A DNA stretch of 64,000 bases, taken from assembly GCA_902767565.1 (NCBI GenBank), contig CACXHY010000002.1:62001-126000 (forward strand), read 5' to 3'. Under the pieces are notes generated by a model, which searched no databases, was not told the origin of the DNA, and saw only the letters and a list, made by a program, of their open reading frames with translations. Each line of letters starts with the position of its first letter. Within the stretch, counting starts at the first letter, position 1. Both the position numbers and the translations under genes were made by a program. This document shows, in pieces, positions 1 through 8,473 of the stretch. Source of the stretch: an uncultured Eubacteriales bacterium. GTDB lineage: Bacteria > Bacillota > Clostridia > Christensenellales > Aristaeellaceae.

Positions 1-476
1 TCCCGATCAAGGTGGAACCCAACTACCACAACCCGAAGCAGGGCTGCTACGAGGAGCGCTTCGTGAAGGACCTGGAGGAGCGGGGCTTCGAGGTGCACAT
101 GTACGACGGCTCGCCCGAGGACATGCAGACCATCGGCCGCAGCCCCATCCGCGAGTTCAAGAAGCAGTATGACGCCATCATCTACTTCATGAACGTGGCC
201 ACCTCCAACTCCGACTCCGCGGCCCGCATCTCCTGGCCCGGCACCCGCGTCACCATCACCATGATGATCCACGATGTGCCCACCATGATGGTCTCCGTGG
301 ACAACCCCTACCACCTGATCGACGCCCCGCGCATCCCCACCTACGTCAACGCGTACAACTCCTCCGAGCTGGTGGTGGACACCCTGGTGGAGAAGCTGAC
401 GGGCGAGAGCGAGTTCAAGGGCGTCAGCCCCGTGGATGCTTTCGTGAAGAAGTATTTCTTCAACACGGACAAGTGA
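1..476 (+). CDS. Glycoside hydrolase family 3 (beta-N-acetylhexosaminidase-type), C-terminal part
   Basis: Only the last ~158 codons lie in the window; the frame is open to the left edge, so the GTG near position 12 is internal rather than a start. The end of the protein resembles the C-terminal domain of Clostridial GH3 beta-N-acetylglucosaminidase-like enzymes: a segment reading NPYHLIDAPRIPTYVNAY followed by EFKGVSPVDAF close to the terminus. Family knowledge says this domain packs on the catalytic barrel, which would lie upstream and cannot be seen. A role in amino-sugar or glycan hydrolysis would fit nagA elsewhere in the window, but the substrate is inference. A strong hairpin terminator follows at 550-583. 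Confidence 0.72.
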   Translation, partial: PIKVEPNYHNPKQGCYEERFVKDLEERGFEVHMYDGSPEDMQTIGRSPIREFKKQYDAIIYFMNVATSNSDSAARISWPGTRVTITMMIHDVPTMMVSVDNPYHLIDAPRIPTYVNAYNSSELVVDTLVEKLTGESEFKGVSPVDAFVKKYFFNTDK

Positions 477-549
477 CCGCATCCCGGTCTCCGTCCCGGC
501 CCTCAGGGCCATCGGCACTGTCCCTGAGACATGACGCCGCATAACAAAA

Positions 550-583
550 GCTGCCCCCGCGGTCAGAGGATCGCGGGGGCAGC
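550..583. terminator. Bidirectional terminator between convergent genes
   Basis: A 12-bp perfect stem (GCTGCCCCCGCG pairing with CGCGGGGGCAGC, 10-nt loop) is followed by a T-rich stretch on the plus strand and by CTTTTG on the minus strand. It lies between the convergent GH3 gene and the small metal-binding gene and can serve both. Confidence 0.85.
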
Positions 584-600
584 CTGTTTCTTCCGGGGGC

Positions 601-810
601 TCAGGCAATACCCTTGACGGTGTAGCCCTTCTCCTCCACGGCCGCCTTCAGCGTTTCGGCGGCCACATCCTGCGACAGCCGCACCACGGCGGTGCCCTTC
701 TCGTGGCTGACCTCGGCGGCGGCGACGCCTTCCAGGGCCTCCAGCGCCTTCTTTACGCGGGCTTCGCAGCGGACGCACATCATGCCGCTGATCTCCATCG
801 TCTTTTCCAT
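601..810 (-). CDS. Heavy-metal-associated domain protein (CopZ-like)
   Basis: A 69-residue single-domain HMA (ferredoxin-like beta-alpha-beta-beta-alpha-beta) protein. The metal site is at residues 9-15, GMMCVRC, a variant of the usual GMTCxxC with Met in place of Thr; Cys12 and Cys15 are the expected Cu(I) ligands. The start is the ATG at 808-810, preceded by AAAGGAG; an in-frame upstream extension has no ribosome site. In this family such proteins carry copper to a P-type ATPase or regulator, but no copper ATPase or CsoR gene is in the window, so it is an orphan here. Domain assignment is firm; the copper specificity is inferred. Confidence 0.85.
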   Translation of the reverse strand: MEKTMEISGMMCVRCEARVKKALEALEGVAAAEVSHEKGTAVVRLSQDVAAETLKAAVEEKGYTVKGIA

Positions 811-891
811 GATCGGATCTCCTTTCGCGTCTCCGGGACGGTCGACGGATCCATTATAGGACCCCGGCGGGCGCCTTGTCAAGGCGCGGCC

Positions 892-1926
892 TCACCCGGG
901 CATCAGCGCCCGCACCAGCGCGGGCTGCGTGACGGCGCCGGTGTGCCGGTCGAAGAGGGCGAAGAAGCCGCAGTCCCACCAGAAGCAGGGGATGCCCTTT
1001 TCCCGGGCCGCCCGCGTGAAGGCCGCGGCGTGCCGGAGCCGGGCGTCGGGGTTGCCCTTGTCCTCGGTGCCGAACTCTCCGATCATGACGGGACAGCCGT
1101 GCTCCGCTGAGAAGGCGGCCAGCCGCGTCATCAGGGCGTCGATCTCCCGCAGGTCCTCCTCCGTGCCCCAGGTGTCCCGCAGCACGCGGCCTTCGGCCCG
1201 GCGCCAGCAGAAGCCCTCGGGATCGTAGTTGTGCACCTGGAGGAGGAGCCGGTCCGGCACCGTGTCCCTTGGCAGGACAAAGCCCGCCAGCGTGGACGGC
1301 ACCGACGCGCCGGAATAGGTCTGCACCGACAGGATCCGTTCCGGATTGTTCCCCCCGGAGGCCCGGACGGTGTCCACGAACAGCTGGTTGAAGCGGTTCA
1401 GCCACGCGTGGTCCTCCGGGTCGACGGGCTGTGTCCAGCGGGCCTCCGCGTCCAGCATCTCGTTGAAGCCCTCAAAGATCAGGCGGCCGCACCGGTCTGC
1501 GAAGCGGTCCGCGATCTGCCGCCAGAGGGACGCGAACCGGCCGGACACCGCGTCCCAGTGCGCCCGGGAGGCGTGGAGCCAGCCACGGGCCCCGGCGTCG
1601 TGGTGGACGTTCAGCACGCAGAAGAGCCCTTCGTCCAGGACCCAGCCGGTCACCTCCGCCACCCGGTCCATCCAGGCGGGATCCACCTCGCCGGACGGGG
1701 CCATGTGCTGGGCCCAGGTGACGGGCAGGCGCACGCAGTCAAAGCCTGCCTGCCCTACGGCCCGGATCAGCTCCCGGGTACAGGGCGGGTTGAACCAGGC
1801 GGTCTCGCTCTCCATGGGAGGAACGATCTCCCCCGGCGCGGCGCTGCGCTTCACGGCGTCCAGGGTGTTGCCGAGGCTCCATCCCGCACGGATGGAGGCT
1901 GCGGCGGAAGAAGCGGATAAAGGCAT
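892..1926 (-). CDS. Glycoside hydrolase family 5 (endoglucanase-like)
   Basis: A 344-residue single-domain GH5 enzyme. Visible family landmarks are GWSLGNTLDA near residue 15, RLPVTW at 66-71, NVHHD at 106-110, the acid/base Glu156 in EGFNEM, and the nucleophile Glu284 in MIGEFG. There is no signal peptide and no carbohydrate-binding module, so it probably acts in the cytoplasm on imported oligosaccharides. The start is the ATG at 1924-1926 behind GAGGTG; an in-frame TTG seven codons upstream is less likely. It lies downstream of purB on the same strand but is separated from it by a terminator, so it is probably not part of the purine operon. Exact substrate (beta-glucan, mannan or other) cannot be told. 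Confidence 0.85.
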   Translation of the reverse strand: MPLSASSAAASIRAGWSLGNTLDAVKRSAAPGEIVPPMESETAWFNPPCTRELIRAVGQAGFDCVRLPVTWAQHMAPSGEVDPAWMDRVAEVTGWVLDEGLFCVLNVHHDAGARGWLHASRAHWDAVSGRFASLWRQIADRFADRCGRLIFEGFNEMLDAEARWTQPVDPEDHAWLNRFNQLFVDTVRASGGNNPERILSVQTYSGASVPSTLAGFVLPRDTVPDRLLLQVHNYDPEGFCWRRAEGRVLRDTWGTEEDLREIDALMTRLAAFSAEHGCPVMIGEFGTEDKGNPDARLRHAAAFTRAAREKGIPCFWWDCGFFALFDRHTGAVTQPALVRALMPG

Positions 1927-1948
1927 GGTGCACCTCACGAAGACCAAA

Positions 1949-1978
1949 GCTCCTGCTCCGGGACGCGGAGCAGGGAGC
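1949..1978 (-). terminator. Terminator after purB
   Basis: Read on the minus strand, GCTCCCTGCTCCG and CGGAGCAGGAGC form a GC-rich stem with one bulge and a short loop, followed by TTTGGTCTT. It closes the purine operon just before the GH5 gene. Confidence 0.65.
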
Positions 1979-2005
1979 GATCATGAACAAGCTATGTGCG
2001 GCGCG

Positions 2006-3439
2006 TCAGACGAACAGTTCCTGCTTTTCGCCCAGCACGTCCGCCGCGGCGGTCAGGACCGGGCGCACGGTCTCCGCCAGGAACGCGTCCACCTGCTCCG
2101 CGCTGCGGCCGGTGAAGTGCTCCGGGGAGAGGATGGCCTCGATCTCGCCGCGGCTCAGGCCGAAGGCTTCGTCGGCGCAGATCCGGTCGATCAGGTCGTT
2201 GTCGCCGCCGTCCTGCTTCACATGGTTCGCGGCGGCCTGGGCGTGGACCCGCAGCCGTTCGTGCAGCTCCTGCCGGTTGCCGCCCTTTTTCACCGCGTCC
2301 ATCATGATGTTCTCCGTGGCCATGAAGGGCAGCTCCCGCATCACCCGCTGCCGGATGACCTTGTCGTAGACCACCAGCCCGTCGCACACGTTCATCATGA
2401 TGTTCAGGATGGCGTCCACGCCGAGGAAGGCCTCGGCCATGGCGATGCGCTTGTTGGCGCTGTCGTCCAGGGTGCGCTCGAAGAACTGGCAGGAGGCAGT
2501 CAGGGCGGGGTTCAGCGCGTCGGTCATGACGTAGCGGGCCAGGGCGTCGATGCGCTCGCAGCGCATGGGATTGCGCTTGTAGGGCATGGCCGAGGAGCCG
2601 ATCTGCTTTTTCTCGAAGGGCTCCTCCATCTCCTTGAAGCTCGCCAGCAGACGCATGTCATAGGCGAATTTGGAGGCGGACTGGGCAACGCCGGAGAGGG
2701 CCGAGGCCACCTGATAGTCCACCTTGCGGGAGTAGGTCTGGCCGCTGACCGGCACCACCCGGTCAAAGCCGAAGTCCGCCGCGATCTGCTTCTCCACCGC
2801 CGCGATCTTCCCGCCGTCGCCCTCGAAGAGCTCGGCAAAGCTGGCCTGGGTGCCGGTGGTGCCTTTGGAGCCCAGCAGGGCGAGGGTGGACAGGCGGTGG
2901 TCGATCTCCGCCAGGTCCATCATCAGCTCATTCATCCACAGGGTGGCCCGCTTGCCGACGGTGGTCAGCTGGGCGGGCTGCAGGTGGGTGTAGGCGAGGC
3001 AGGGCATGGCCCTGTACTTCTGCGCGAAGTCCGCCAGCAGGGCGATGACGTTCACGAGCTTCCGCCGCACGATCCGCAGGCCCTGCCGCATGACGATCAC
3101 GTCGGTGTTGTCGCCCACGTAGCAGGAGGTGGCGCCGAGGTGGATGATGCCGGCCGCCTTCGGGCACTGCAGGCCATAGGCATAGACGTGGCTCATCACG
3201 TCGTGGCGCACCTCGCGCTCGCGGCGCTGGGCGTCCTCGTAGTTGATGTCGTCGGCATGGGCTTCCAGCTCGGCGATCTGTTCGTCTGTGATGTCCAGCC
3301 CCTGGGCCTTCTCCGCCTTCGCCAGGGCGATCCAGAGCCGCCGCCAGGTGCGGAACTTGTTGTCCTCGGAGAACACGAACTGCATTTCGTCCGAGGCATA
3401 GCGCGTGGAAAAGGGGCTGATGTAGCGGTCGTGCGTCAT
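2006..3439 (-). CDS. purB: Adenylosuccinate lyase
   Basis: A 477-residue member of the fumarase/aspartase superfamily that cleaves SAICAR to AICAR and adenylosuccinate to AMP, each releasing fumarate. The superfamily signature is present as GSSAMPYKRNP, the mobile loop with the catalytic Ser, and a TGTQASF segment lies before it. The start is taken at the ATG at 3437-3439 (MTHDRY), the usual N-terminus of the family in Firmicutes; the ATG four codons upstream forms part of the GGAGG ribosome site. It is the last gene of the purine operon but is cut off from purL by an inserted ATPase gene whose stop lies 32 nt upstream, so purB transcription now probably depends at least partly on the ATPase promoter. 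Confidence 0.97.
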   Translation of the reverse strand: MTHDRYISPFSTRYASDEMQFVFSEDNKFRTWRRLWIALAKAEKAQGLDITDEQIAELEAHADDINYEDAQRREREVRHDVMSHVYAYGLQCPKAAGIIHLGATSCYVGDNTDVIVMRQGLRIVRRKLVNVIALLADFAQKYRAMPCLAYTHLQPAQLTTVGKRATLWMNELMMDLAEIDHRLSTLALLGSKGTTGTQASFAELFEGDGGKIAAVEKQIAADFGFDRVVPVSGQTYSRKVDYQVASALSGVAQSASKFAYDMRLLASFKEMEEPFEKKQIGSSAMPYKRNPMRCERIDALARYVMTDALNPALTASCQFFERTLDDSANKRIAMAEAFLGVDAILNIMMNVCDGLVVYDKVIRQRVMRELPFMATENIMMDAVKKGGNRQELHERLRVHAQAAANHVKQDGGDNDLIDRICADEAFGLSRGEIEAILSPEHFTGRSAEQVDAFLAETVRPVLTAAADVLGEKQELFV

Positions 3440-3471
3440 GATGGCCTCCATTGTCGGCGGATCGGGATCGG

Positions 3472-4653
3472 TCAGAGTTCGTTCATCATCAGGAAGTCTT
3501 TCAGACGATAGTGACAGACGGTGCTGGTGGAAAAATCCACATCGTCCGCGGTGATCAGGATCTTCTTGCAGGAATTGTCCAGATTCGCAAAGGCAGAGAA
3601 TTCGCGCTCGTACGCCTTATCCTCAGCCACGCTGTAGGCGACCTGGACCAGATACTGCTTTCCGGCTTTTACGGCCAGAAAGTCGATTTCTCTCCCCTTG
3701 TTGTTGAAAACATGGACCATGTAGTCCATGAAACACAGTTCGTTCAGAACGACGTTTTCGAGATTGTGCGTGAGATCGTACCGCGGGCCGACCCGGCGCA
3801 GGCTGTTGAAGGATACGTCCTCATCGTAGATCTTGCGATAATAGCTCATTGCGGACTTGGCCTTTGCGGAATACTGCGGAACGTCCGTGATGACATAGGC
3901 CTCCCTGAGGTAATCAAGGTATTTGATCACCGTCGGCACGGAGACGGAGACATTCTGGCCCAGCATATAGTCGCTGATGGACTTTGCGCTGAGGATCCTG
4001 GCGTTGGAGACGAGCACATAGTCCACGATCCGTTCAAAAACGTCTTTTCTCCGGATCCTGTACCGGTTCTCCAGGTCACTGTAGATGATCGTGTCATTCA
4101 GATCGCTGAGATATCTGCGCCGTGTACTCTCGTCCGGCTGGATCAGGGCGTCGGGGAATCCGCCCCAGATGAGGTAATCGCTGATCGCGTATTCGCGTCC
4201 CGACTGCGCCATGAAAGCCTGCGCCTCCCTGAACACAAAGGGCCGGACGCGGAAAGAAACATAGCGGCCGGAGAGTTCCTTCGTGAACTCCCGGGAAAGC
4301 AGTTTGGAATTGCTGCCCGTGATAAAGACCGAGCAGTTGAGGAGACGCAGGGTCCTGCAAGCCTCGTTCCAGCCGGCCACATTCTGGACCTCGTCCAGAA
4401 ACACGTACAGTTTTTCGGAACCGATGCGGTCACGAACATGCCGGATCAGTGCGTCCGCATCGGGCAGGGCGCTTCTCACCGGCCGCAGGTCAAAGTCGAG
4501 AAACAGGCAGTTCTTTCCCGATGCCGCCAGTTCGTCCGCGGTCTGCCTGAGGATCACGGACTTCCCGCAGCGGCGGATGCCCGTGATGACCTTGACAAGA
4601 TCGCTGTCACAGAACGGCCTGATCTGCGCAAGATAATGCTCTCTGATCAGCAT
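3472..4653 (-). CDS. AAA-family ATPase with DUF4143-type C-terminus
   Basis: A 393-residue protein. The N-terminal ATPase domain (AAA_14 type, about residues 18-150) has Walker A GIRRCGKS at 25-32 and a Walker B-like LYVFLDEVQNV near 100; the C-terminal half ends in a DUF4143-like region with an NKGREIDFLAV segment reminiscent of PD-(D/E)XK nuclease folds. Function in the family is unproven; many copies are accessory or mobile. The gene is visibly lower in GC than its purine neighbours and sits between purL and purB, which suggests acquisition. ATG 4651-4653 is preferred because similar proteins begin with MLIREHYL-like sequence; GTG 4660 or ATG 4657 are alternatives. With the promoter at 4672-4700 the mRNA leader would be only about 12 nt. 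Confidence 0.85.
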   Translation of the reverse strand: MLIREHYLAQIRPFCDSDLVKVITGIRRCGKSVILRQTADELAASGKNCLFLDFDLRPVRSALPDADALIRHVRDRIGSEKLYVFLDEVQNVAGWNEACRTLRLLNCSVFITGSNSKLLSREFTKELSGRYVSFRVRPFVFREAQAFMAQSGREYAISDYLIWGGFPDALIQPDESTRRRYLSDLNDTIIYSDLENRYRIRRKDVFERIVDYVLVSNARILSAKSISDYMLGQNVSVSVPTVIKYLDYLREAYVITDVPQYSAKAKSAMSYYRKIYDEDVSFNSLRRVGPRYDLTHNLENVVLNELCFMDYMVHVFNNKGREIDFLAVKAGKQYLVQVAYSVAEDKAYEREFSAFANLDNSCKKILITADDVDFSTSTVCHYRLKDFLMMNEL

Positions 4654-4671
4654 TTCCATCACCCCGGGACC

Positions 4672-4700
4672 ATTCTACTTTAAGATTTTCGTATTGTCAA
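4672..4700 (-). promoter_or_regulatory. Promoter of the ATPase gene
   Basis: On the minus strand TTGACA (4695-4700), a 17-bp spacer and TAGAAT (4672-4677) form a near-perfect sigma-A promoter directed at the ATPase gene. The dyad arm at 4676-4689 fills most of the spacer and overlaps the -10 box. Confidence 0.85.
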
Positions 4701-4756
4701 CAAAATCTTAAAGTACTGCTTAAAGATTTTTCACTCTGCGGCAAAATCTTAAAGTA
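4676..4756. repeat. Two tandem dyads (four arms, 41-bp period) at the ATPase promoter
   Basis: Four related 14-bp arms are spaced regularly. Arm 1 TACTTTAAGATTTT (4676-4689) and arm 2 AAAATCTTAAAGTA (4702-4715) are perfect inverted repeats across a 12-nt gap. Arm 3 TGCTTAAAGATTTT (4717-4730, 12 of 14 matches) and arm 4 AAAATCTTAAAGTA (4743-4756, identical to arm 2) repeat the arrangement with the same 12-nt gap. The period is exactly 41 bp, while the gaps are unrelated in sequence, so only the arms are conserved. The arms overlap the promoter, which points to an operator. Confidence 0.85.
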
Positions 4757-4789
4757 AGCGGCCCCGCGTTCCGGATCCCGTATCCCGCA

Positions 4790-7700
4790 TTATCCGAAGT
4801 ACGAGATCCCGCCCTCGAACAGCGGCTGCAGCAGCTCACCCGGCATGTTCCTGTACAGCCATTTGCCGCTGCGCTCCGTGTGGCCCATCTTGCCCAGGAC
4901 CCGGCCGTCGGGGCTGGTGATGCCCTCGATGGCGAAGAGGCTGGCATTGGGATTGAGACGGGTATCCATGGAGGCGCGGCCCTGCTCGTCCACGTACTGG
5001 GTGGCGATCTGGCCGTTGGCCGCCAGCTGCCGGATCAGCGCTTCCGGGCCGACAAAACGGCCTTCGCCATGGCTGATGGCGATGGTGTGGATGTCGCCCA
5101 CGGCGCACTTGCTCAGCCAGGGGCTCATGGCGGAAGCCACCCGGGTGCGCACGCACATGGACTGGTGACGGTGGATCTCGTTGAAGGTGAGGGTGGGGCA
5201 CTCGGCGTCGGTGTCGATGATCCGGCCGAAGGGCACGAGGCCGAGCTTGATCAGCGCCTGGAAGCCGTTGCAGATGCCCAGCATCAGGCCGCCGCGCTCG
5301 TCCAGCAGCTCCGTGACCGCGTCCCGCACGGCGGGATTGCGGAAGAAGGCGGTGATGAACTTGGCGGAGCCGTCCGGCTCGTCGCCGCCGGAGAAGCCGC
5401 CGGGCAGGACGATCATCTGGCTGTTCCGGATGGCCTTCGCCGCCGCTTCGATGCTCTCGGTGATGGCGGCGGGGGAGAGGGTGTTCAGCACGAGGACGTT
5501 CGCCTCGCCGCCGGCCCGCTCGATGGCCCGGGCCGTGTCGTACTCGCAGTTGGTGCCGGGGAAGACCGGGATCAGCGCCCGTGGCTTGGCGAACTTCGCG
5601 GGGGCGAAAGCCGTGCGGGGCCTGTCGGAGGTGAAGGTCTCCGTCTGCTCGCCGGTGTGGCCGCGGTAGGGGAATACCTTGTCCAGCTTGCCTTCGTACA
5701 GGGCCTGGATGTCGGTCAGATCCACCCGGTCGCCCTCATAGCTCAGGGCCCATTCGGGGATGGTGTCGCCCACCTTCTCGCCCAGGCCGCAGCCGGCGTC
5801 GCATTCCAGCAGGATCGCGCCGGGCATCTGGGCGAACAGATCGCCGCCCCAGTCCTCGTCGATCCGCGTGCCGACGGCGTTGCCCAGACCCATCTTGAAC
5901 AGGCCTTCGGCGACGCCGCCCAGGCCCAGCGCCCAGGCGGAGCGCACCTGCCCCGCGCGGATGGCGGCGGTGACGCTGTCCAGCATGGCCTTCAGGGCTT
6001 CCGCGTCCCAGGGATCGCAGGAGACCAGGCGGATCTCGCTGCCGGCCTGCTTGAATTCGGGGGAGATCACGTTTTTCGCCTCGCCCGGCGCCACGGCGAA
6101 GGAGCACAGCGTCGGGGGCACGTCCAGATCCTCGAAGGAGCCGGACATGGAGTCCTTGCCGCCGATGGAGGCGATCTCCAGGTTCAGCTGCGCGTCCAGC
6201 GCGCCAAGCAGCGCCGCGAAGGGCTGGCCCCAGCGGGTGGGATCGGCGGTCATGCGCTCGAAGTATTCCTGGAAGGTGAGGTAGGCGTCCTTGCGGTCGA
6301 AGCCCGCGGCCACCAGCTTCGCCACGCTTTCCACCACCGCCAGGTAGCTGCCCTCGTAGGGGCTCTGGCTCTCCAGCTCCGGGTGGAAGCCGTAGGCCAT
6401 GCCGGAGACGGTGCCGGTCTCGCCCAGGACGGGGAGCTTTGCCACCATGGTCTGGATGGGGGTCAGCATGCGCCGGCCGCCGAAGGGCATCAGCACGGTG
6501 GCCGCGCCGATGGTGGAGTCGAAGCGCTCGGAAAGCCCCTGCTTGGAGCAGATGTTCAGGTTGGCGGCCATGTCGGCCAGCTTTTCGGTGACGGTGGCGC
6601 CGGCGAAGGGGACCTGCTTCAGCTCCGCGTCGGGGACCCGCACGCGGGTGTGCTTTTCCGCGCCGTTGCTGTTCAGGAACTCCCGGCTCACGTCCACGAC
6701 GGTGTGACCCTTCCAGGTCATGCGCAGGCGCTTCTCCTCCGTCACCGTTGCGACGGGGGTGGCCTCCAGGTTCTCCCGGGCCGCGGCGGCCAGGAAGGCG
6801 TCCGCGTCTTCGGGGGCGAGCACCACGGCCATGCGCTCCTGGCTCTCGGAGATGGCCAGCTCGGTCCCGTCCAGGCCCTCATATTTGCGGGGGACCGCGT
6901 CGAGGTCGACCAGCAGGCCGTCGGCCAGCTCGCCGATGGCCACGGACACGCCGCCCGCGCCGAAGTCGTTGCAGCGCTTGATCAGCCGGGTGACGGCGGG
7001 ATCGCGGAAGAGGCGCTGCAGCTTGCGCTCGGTGGGGGCGTTGCCCTTCTGCACCTCCGCGCCGCAGGTCTCGATGGAGGAGCGCTTGTGGGACTTGGAG
7101 GAGCCGGTGGCGCCGCCGATGCCGTCGCGGCCGGTGCGTCCGCCCAGCAGGACGATCACGTCGCCGGGGGCCGGCACCTCGCGCCGCACGTTGGACAGCG
7201 GGGCCGCGCCCAGCACCGCGCCGATCTCCAGCCGCTTGGCGGCGTAGCCGGGATGGTACTGCTCATCCACCAGGCCGGTGGCCAGGCCGATCTGGTTGCC
7301 GTAGGAGGAATAGCCCGCCGCCGCCGTGGTCACCAGCTTGCGCTGGGGCAGCTTGCCGGGCATGGTGTCGCGGACGGGCACCAGGGGATCCGCCGCGCCG
7401 GTGACGCGCATGGCCTGGTAGACATAGGTGCGGCCGGAGAGCGGATCCCGGATGGCGCCGCCGATGCAGGTGGCCGCGCCGCCGAAGGGCTCGATCTCCG
7501 TGGGGTGGTTGTGGGTCTCGTTCTTGAACATCAGCAGCCAGGGCTCTTTCGCGCCGTTCACATCCACGTCGATCCGGATGGAGCAGGCGTTGATCTCCTC
7601 GCTGATGTCGATGTTGGGGGTCAGACCGCGCCTGCGCAGGGTCTTGGCGCCGATGGTGGCCAGGTCCATGAGGTTCATGGGACGGGCGGCGGCTTTCTCG

Positions 7701-8473
7701 CCGTAGACCTCCTCCCGCGCCGCCAGGTACCGCCGGAAGGCGGCCTCCACCCGGGGCTTGGCGATCTCCACGTCGTCGATGGTGGTCAGGAAGGTGGTGT
7801 GCCGGCAGTGATCGGACCAGTAGGTGTCGATCATGCGGATCTCGGTGATGGTGGGATCCCGGCCCTCGTCGGTGAAGTACCGGCGGCAGAAGGCCAGGTC
7901 GTCCGCGTCCATGGCCAGGCCGTAGCGCGCCACGAAATCGGCGGTCTCCGCGTCGGTCATGGCGCGGAAGCCGGTCAGGGTCTCCACGGTGTCGGGGGCG
8001 TCATACCGCTCCCGCAGGGTCGCGCGGGTCCCGAGCGAGGCCTCCCGCGCCTCCACCGGGTTGATGACGTGCTTTTTGATCTGGGCGAACTCCTCGTCGG
8101 TGGGGCTGCCCTGCAGCAGGTACACCCGGGCCGTCCGAACGGTGGGGCGCTCGCACTGGCCCACCAGCTGGATGCACTCCTCACAGGAGGCAGCCCGCTG
8201 GTCGAACTGGCCGGGCAGGTATTCCACGGCGAACACGCGGTCCGCGCCGCCGGGCAGCTCCGTGAAGGTCACGTCCACCTGCGGCTCGGAATAGACGATG
8301 GGCAGGCAGCGTTCATACAGCGCGTCGTCGATGCCCTCCGTGTCGTAGCGGTTCAGCAGCCGCAGCCCGGTGACGCTTTTGATCAGCAGGATGTGCCGGA
8401 TCTCGTGCAGGAGCTCCCGGGCCTCCACGGCGTATTCGGGGCGTTTTTCCACATAGATGCGCTTGACGCTCAT
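4790..8473 (-). CDS. purL: Phosphoribosylformylglycinamidine synthase (single-chain)
   Basis: A 1227-residue fused enzyme converting FGAR, glutamine and ATP to FGAM. It joins a PurS-like N-terminus, the PurL synthetase domains (ATP/metal-site segment with FKNETHNHPTEIEPFGG) and a C-terminal class I glutamine amidotransferase. The amidotransferase shows FPGTNCEYD, the nucleophile Cys near residue 1065 in MLGICNGFQ, and SHGEGRF. Because the glutaminase is fused, no separate purS or purQ is needed and none is seen. The start is the ATG at 8471-8473 behind GGAGGG; it overlaps the purD stop as ATGA, indicating translational coupling. The stop is followed by the ATPase promoter region. Confidence 0.98.
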   Translation of the reverse strand: MSVKRIYVEKRPEYAVEARELLHEIRHILLIKSVTGLRLLNRYDTEGIDDALYERCLPIVYSEPQVDVTFTELPGGADRVFAVEYLPGQFDQRAASCEECIQLVGQCERPTVRTARVYLLQGSPTDEEFAQIKKHVINPVEAREASLGTRATLRERYDAPDTVETLTGFRAMTDAETADFVARYGLAMDADDLAFCRRYFTDEGRDPTITEIRMIDTYWSDHCRHTTFLTTIDDVEIAKPRVEAAFRRYLAAREEVYGEKAAARPMNLMDLATIGAKTLRRRGLTPNIDISEEINACSIRIDVDVNGAKEPWLLMFKNETHNHPTEIEPFGGAATCIGGAIRDPLSGRTYVYQAMRVTGAADPLVPVRDTMPGKLPQRKLVTTAAAGYSSYGNQIGLATGLVDEQYHPGYAAKRLEIGAVLGAAPLSNVRREVPAPGDVIVLLGGRTGRDGIGGATGSSKSHKRSSIETCGAEVQKGNAPTERKLQRLFRDPAVTRLIKRCNDFGAGGVSVAIGELADGLLVDLDAVPRKYEGLDGTELAISESQERMAVVLAPEDADAFLAAAARENLEATPVATVTEEKRLRMTWKGHTVVDVSREFLNSNGAEKHTRVRVPDAELKQVPFAGATVTEKLADMAANLNICSKQGLSERFDSTIGAATVLMPFGGRRMLTPIQTMVAKLPVLGETGTVSGMAYGFHPELESQSPYEGSYLAVVESVAKLVAAGFDRKDAYLTFQEYFERMTADPTRWGQPFAALLGALDAQLNLEIASIGGKDSMSGSFEDLDVPPTLCSFAVAPGEAKNVISPEFKQAGSEIRLVSCDPWDAEALKAMLDSVTAAIRAGQVRSAWALGLGGVAEGLFKMGLGNAVGTRIDEDWGGDLFAQMPGAILLECDAGCGLGEKVGDTIPEWALSYEGDRVDLTDIQALYEGKLDKVFPYRGHTGEQTETFTSDRPRTAFAPAKFAKPRALIPVFPGTNCEYDTARAIERAGGEANVLVLNTLSPAAITESIEAAAKAIRNSQMIVLPGGFSGGDEPDGSAKFITAFFRNPAVRDAVTELLDERGGLMLGICNGFQALIKLGLVPFGRIIDTDAECPTLTFNEIHRHQSMCVRTRVASAMSPWLSKCAVGDIHTIAISHGEGRFVGPEALIRQLAANGQIATQYVDEQGRASMDTRLNPNASLFAIEGITSPDGRVLGKMGHTERSGKWLYRNMPGELLQPLFEGGISYFG

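Noticed and set aside
4676-4756. A miniature CRISPR array (repeats with 12-nt gaps)
   Set aside because: The arms alternate in orientation and overlap a promoter, the gaps are far too short for spacers, and no cas genes exist; an operator fits better.
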